A DNA stretch of 64,000 nucleotides from Viola odorata (Eukaryota > Streptophyta > Magnoliopsida > Malpighiales > Violaceae), in the NCBI GenBank assembly GCA_963691705.1, contig OY829542.1, positions 22,244,579-22,308,578 on the forward strand, read 5' to 3'. Below are positions 61,829 to 64,000 of the stretch, in pieces; position 1 is the stretch's first letter; the number at the start of each line of letters is the position of its first letter. The notes beneath the pieces are model-generated. The model saw only the letters and a list, made by a program, of their open reading frames with translations. It made no database searches and was not told the DNA's origin. The translations under genes were made by a program, and so were the position numbers.

Positions 61829-63614
61829 TGTGGTAGCGGAGATCCAGCGTTCTCTAGGTTGGTTTCCCTGGTTATCCTACCGTTTTTCTCCATTAAAATC
61901 GTATCCCCATATCATCTTTGTGTTGTTGTTGTTGGACAGATTTTTCTGTCCAGGAGTCTGTTTTCGTTTCTATTTTGAGTCAGTTTTCTACGTCAGAAAA
62001 ATCTGAAAATTTCTGTGCTTAAACAACTTTCTGTGTAGAGAAACTTTTATGTTTTAGTCAACTGCTGATTCTGAGGTTTTTCCATACCTTTCGTCCCCCA
62101 ACGAAAAGTGTGCAAAAATTGCTCGAGGAAAATAGTTTCGTTTTGTGAGTCTGTTTTGAGTTTGTTCCACTTGGAATTTTAATTTTCCTTCTTCTACAAA
62201 GTTGTAGATCGTTGGATTTTGAGTCTCTGTACAAAGTTTCATAATTTTTGGTCCATGTTTACTATGTGTTAAAGGCAAGAGCCGAAAATCTGCTTGGTGC
62301 TCTTCAGTGTTCATCCTTGTGTACGTTTTGGGTTTTGTGTTTGATTTCATTGGGACCAAAAATTCTGAAAGCTTGCTGTTTGTGTGGCTTGATTAATATC
62401 TGAGCTGTGATTATTTTTTGGCTGTTATTGGAGCTCCCTAAGGTGGCCATGAGAGCCATGTGGGCATTGTTGTTTGCTAGCTAAGTGCCAAAATTTTTAG
62501 CCCACTCCTAGCTGGCCACATCACCCCTATTGTGAGCCTAGTATTTTCATGCATTGTGAGCCAAGCATTTCAGCTTGCTCACTACTCTTCTCCTCACAAA
62601 AGCCGGCCCTAGGTTTAGCATCCTTACCTTGCCACCTCACTTGCCACATACACACCACCTTACTTGCCACCTCACACATTTTGCCACCTCATCACTAGTG
62701 CCACCTCATCAAATATTTTTGGCATCTAGTGAAAATATCTCAAAGACTAAAACTACTTATCTTTCACTTCTTTTCTTTAAGGATACATGTCACACAAGTA
62801 AGCTCTCTTCACTCACTGAAAAAAAAAAAAAAAAAGGAACTAAAACATAGATAAAAAAAAATATATATATTTGATCAAGTTCCAAAATTCCAAAAAAAAA
62901 AAAAAATGATGAATGCAATTGAGTGAAAAGAAAGAGACTACTAGTGTGTAATCACATTACAAGTGTGGTAGTTTACAATTAGGTGTGCTCTTGTTTGAGT
63001 TTCGGTTTTCAATTGTGTTGATTGGAAGTTGCGATTTTCTCTCATTCTCTTTTCTAGTTTCGGCCTTTTCTGTTTGTGTGAGAATCTGTGCTCAGTTTGT
63101 TCTGAAATTTGGTGTGATTAAACTTCAGGCTGAGTAGAGAAACTCTTATGTTTTGGTCTTCGGCTAATTCGGTGTTGTTCCCATACTTCCCTTCAATTCA
63201 AAATCAGTGTGCAGTTTTCACCCGAAATTTCAGTTTTGAGTCTTTCTTTTCAATTGTGACTTTCTCTTCTTACTTCCTTGAGTCTTTTCTTAAGTAGCTT
63301 GTCCTAGTGTTTTCCTTTCTTGTTTGCACACACACATCTATCCACTCTAAGTCAATTTAGTGATCAAAATCAAGTTCTCTTCTTTGATCACTAATTTGGC
63401 TTTCCTACACCTTTCCTTCTAGCCCTTGTTGTCATTGCTTGTCCGTGTGCCTTAGTGATTCTTTGAGTCATTGTTGCTTTCATTTTGGCTTGGGCTTAGA
63501 GAAAATATTGTGAGATTAGTAGAGTGTTAAACATGAGTGAAACACGTGAGGGAGGGACTAACCCATTTTAGCTAGTCAATTGTGTTTGTTTCTTTTTGTA
63601 GGTATTTATTTTCC
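61829..63614 (+). other. LX2 primer-binding site and leader
   Basis: Non-coding and homologous in blocks to 48632-49935, but with an inserted or duplicated stretch: 'ctgtgcttaaac..ctgtgtagagaaac' phrases occur at about 62019 and again in altered form at 63090-63150. Long A runs lie at 62818-62836 and 62890-62906. Confidence 0.65.
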
Positions 63615-64000
63615 ATGTCTTCGTATTGTGAGGACTTTGGGTCAGATTGGGAGGAGGCCTCTTGTTCTAGTGTGGCCTATTCCATGGCTCGTGGCCATGT
63701 CTCTTCTTGTCATGACGTGGGCCACTTGGGTGAGATAAAGTCACCGTATGGTCCTAGTTCTTACTACGGGGATGAATATCCCGAAGGGCATGAGGCACCA
63801 CTTGAGTCTTGGGCCTATGTGTTGGATGTCCGTGACAGCCGCTCTTGCGCCACTTCTTCTTCTCGGTTGGAGCATGATCTTCATGGGTCTTGTAGTGGGA
63901 GCCGTTCCTCATCTAGCTATGGCCTTGGTTCCGTGTCACTGCCCTATCCAAGCCTTGGTCATGACCCGTCTTCGTATGCCTATGTCCGTGGCCCCCATCA
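63615..64000 (+). CDS. LX2 ORF of unknown family, open to the window end
   Basis: An uninterrupted frame of at least 128 codons starts at the ATG after 'gtatttattttcc'. It is Ser-rich (about a quarter of residues) with many Tyr, Gly and His and an early acidic patch ('MSSYCEDFGSDWEEASC'). It sits where the LX1 ORF sits and has similar composition, but unlike that copy it has no stop so far. No domain recognised. The 3' part and any coiled coil are outside the window. Confidence 0.55.
   Translation, partial: MSSYCEDFGSDWEEASCSSVAYSMARGHVSSCHDVGHLGEIKSPYGPSSYYGDEYPEGHEAPLESWAYVLDVRDSRSCATSSSRLEHDLHGSCSGSRSSSSYGLGSVSLPYPSLGHDPSSYAYVRGPH

Larger units (their letters stand above)
44715..64000 (+). 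mobile_element. Athila-like element Ath-2, runs past the window
   Basis: 5' LTR 44715-46320, primer-binding site, gag (46598-47550, resuming 58831), protease (59456-60049), start of pol (60077-60832). It is split by LX1 (47551-58825) and by LX2 (60833 onward). Gag is continuous across the first insertion ('WVPN' before, 'PQPSGP' after). The 3' half lies beyond 64000. Premature stops show it is inactive. Confidence 0.88.
60833..64000 (+). mobile_element. LTR element LX2, relative of LX1, runs off the window
   Basis: LTR 60833-61828 (TGATACGATCC...GTATCA), then TGTGGTAGCGGAGATCCAGC as in LX1, a 1.8-kb leader, and an ORF that is still open at the window end. It is inserted in the reverse transcriptase of Ath-2; the left flank is GATAC, and the right flank is outside. 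Confidence 0.87.

Overview
This is a stretch of plant nuclear DNA, almost certainly from a dicot. It has two intron-rich housekeeping genes with plant-type intron borders, an AT-rich intergenic background, many non-autonomous hAT, Stowaway and Harbinger-type elements, and large nested Ty3/gypsy (Athila-like) and Ty1/copia retrotransposons. Nothing looks bacterial, organellar or viral in the strict sense. I cannot name the species.

Layout. 1-2.2 kb: tail and probable 3' LTR of an Athila-like element (called Z here). 2.75-5.3 kb: decayed copia fragment on the minus strand with primer-binding site and LTR. 5.45-5.64 kb: relic of a PIF/Harbinger transposase. 6.16-7.23 kb: hAT element with perfect 8-bp target duplication. 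8.3-12.6 kb (minus): cytosolic phenylalanine--tRNA ligase alpha subunit, 18 coding exons that join in frame to 497 codons. 12.8-24.5 kb: a transposon-rich gap with at least eight TIR elements, several with exact target duplications, plus old LTR-like debris. 24.6-30.5 kb (plus): plastid-type glutathione reductase, 10 exons, 565 codons. 31.4-31.9 kb: a tandem duplication.

32.5-64 kb is a Russian doll. The base is an Athila-like element (Ath-1, from 32485, 5'-truncated). Its pol is split by a young copia-type element (Cop-2, 32776-40122, TSD AAAGG). The 3' region of Ath-1 is entered at 44714/44715 by a second Athila-like element (Ath-2), which runs off the window. The gag of Ath-2 is split by LX1 (47551-58825, TSD CTAAC). 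LX1 is itself split by LY (50309-56663, TSD TGCAC). The reverse transcriptase region of Ath-2 is entered again by LX2 (60833 onward), a relative of LX1.

The most interesting part is Cop-2. It has a copia-type gag but no protease, integrase or reverse transcriptase. In the place of pol is a 425-codon intronless ORF resembling the 'putative plant transposon protein' family. Its LTRs carry ten copies of a palindromic motif (AACCGTGATCACGGTT and variants) just upstream of the TATA box. Four more copies lie upstream of the second ORF, which has its own host-gene-like 5' leader. The LX family (LTRs with two different minisatellites, an ORF of no known family) and LY (a pol-less relative of Ath-2) are further non-autonomous elements. 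A set of short words is repeated through each Athila-like family in coding and non-coding parts alike.
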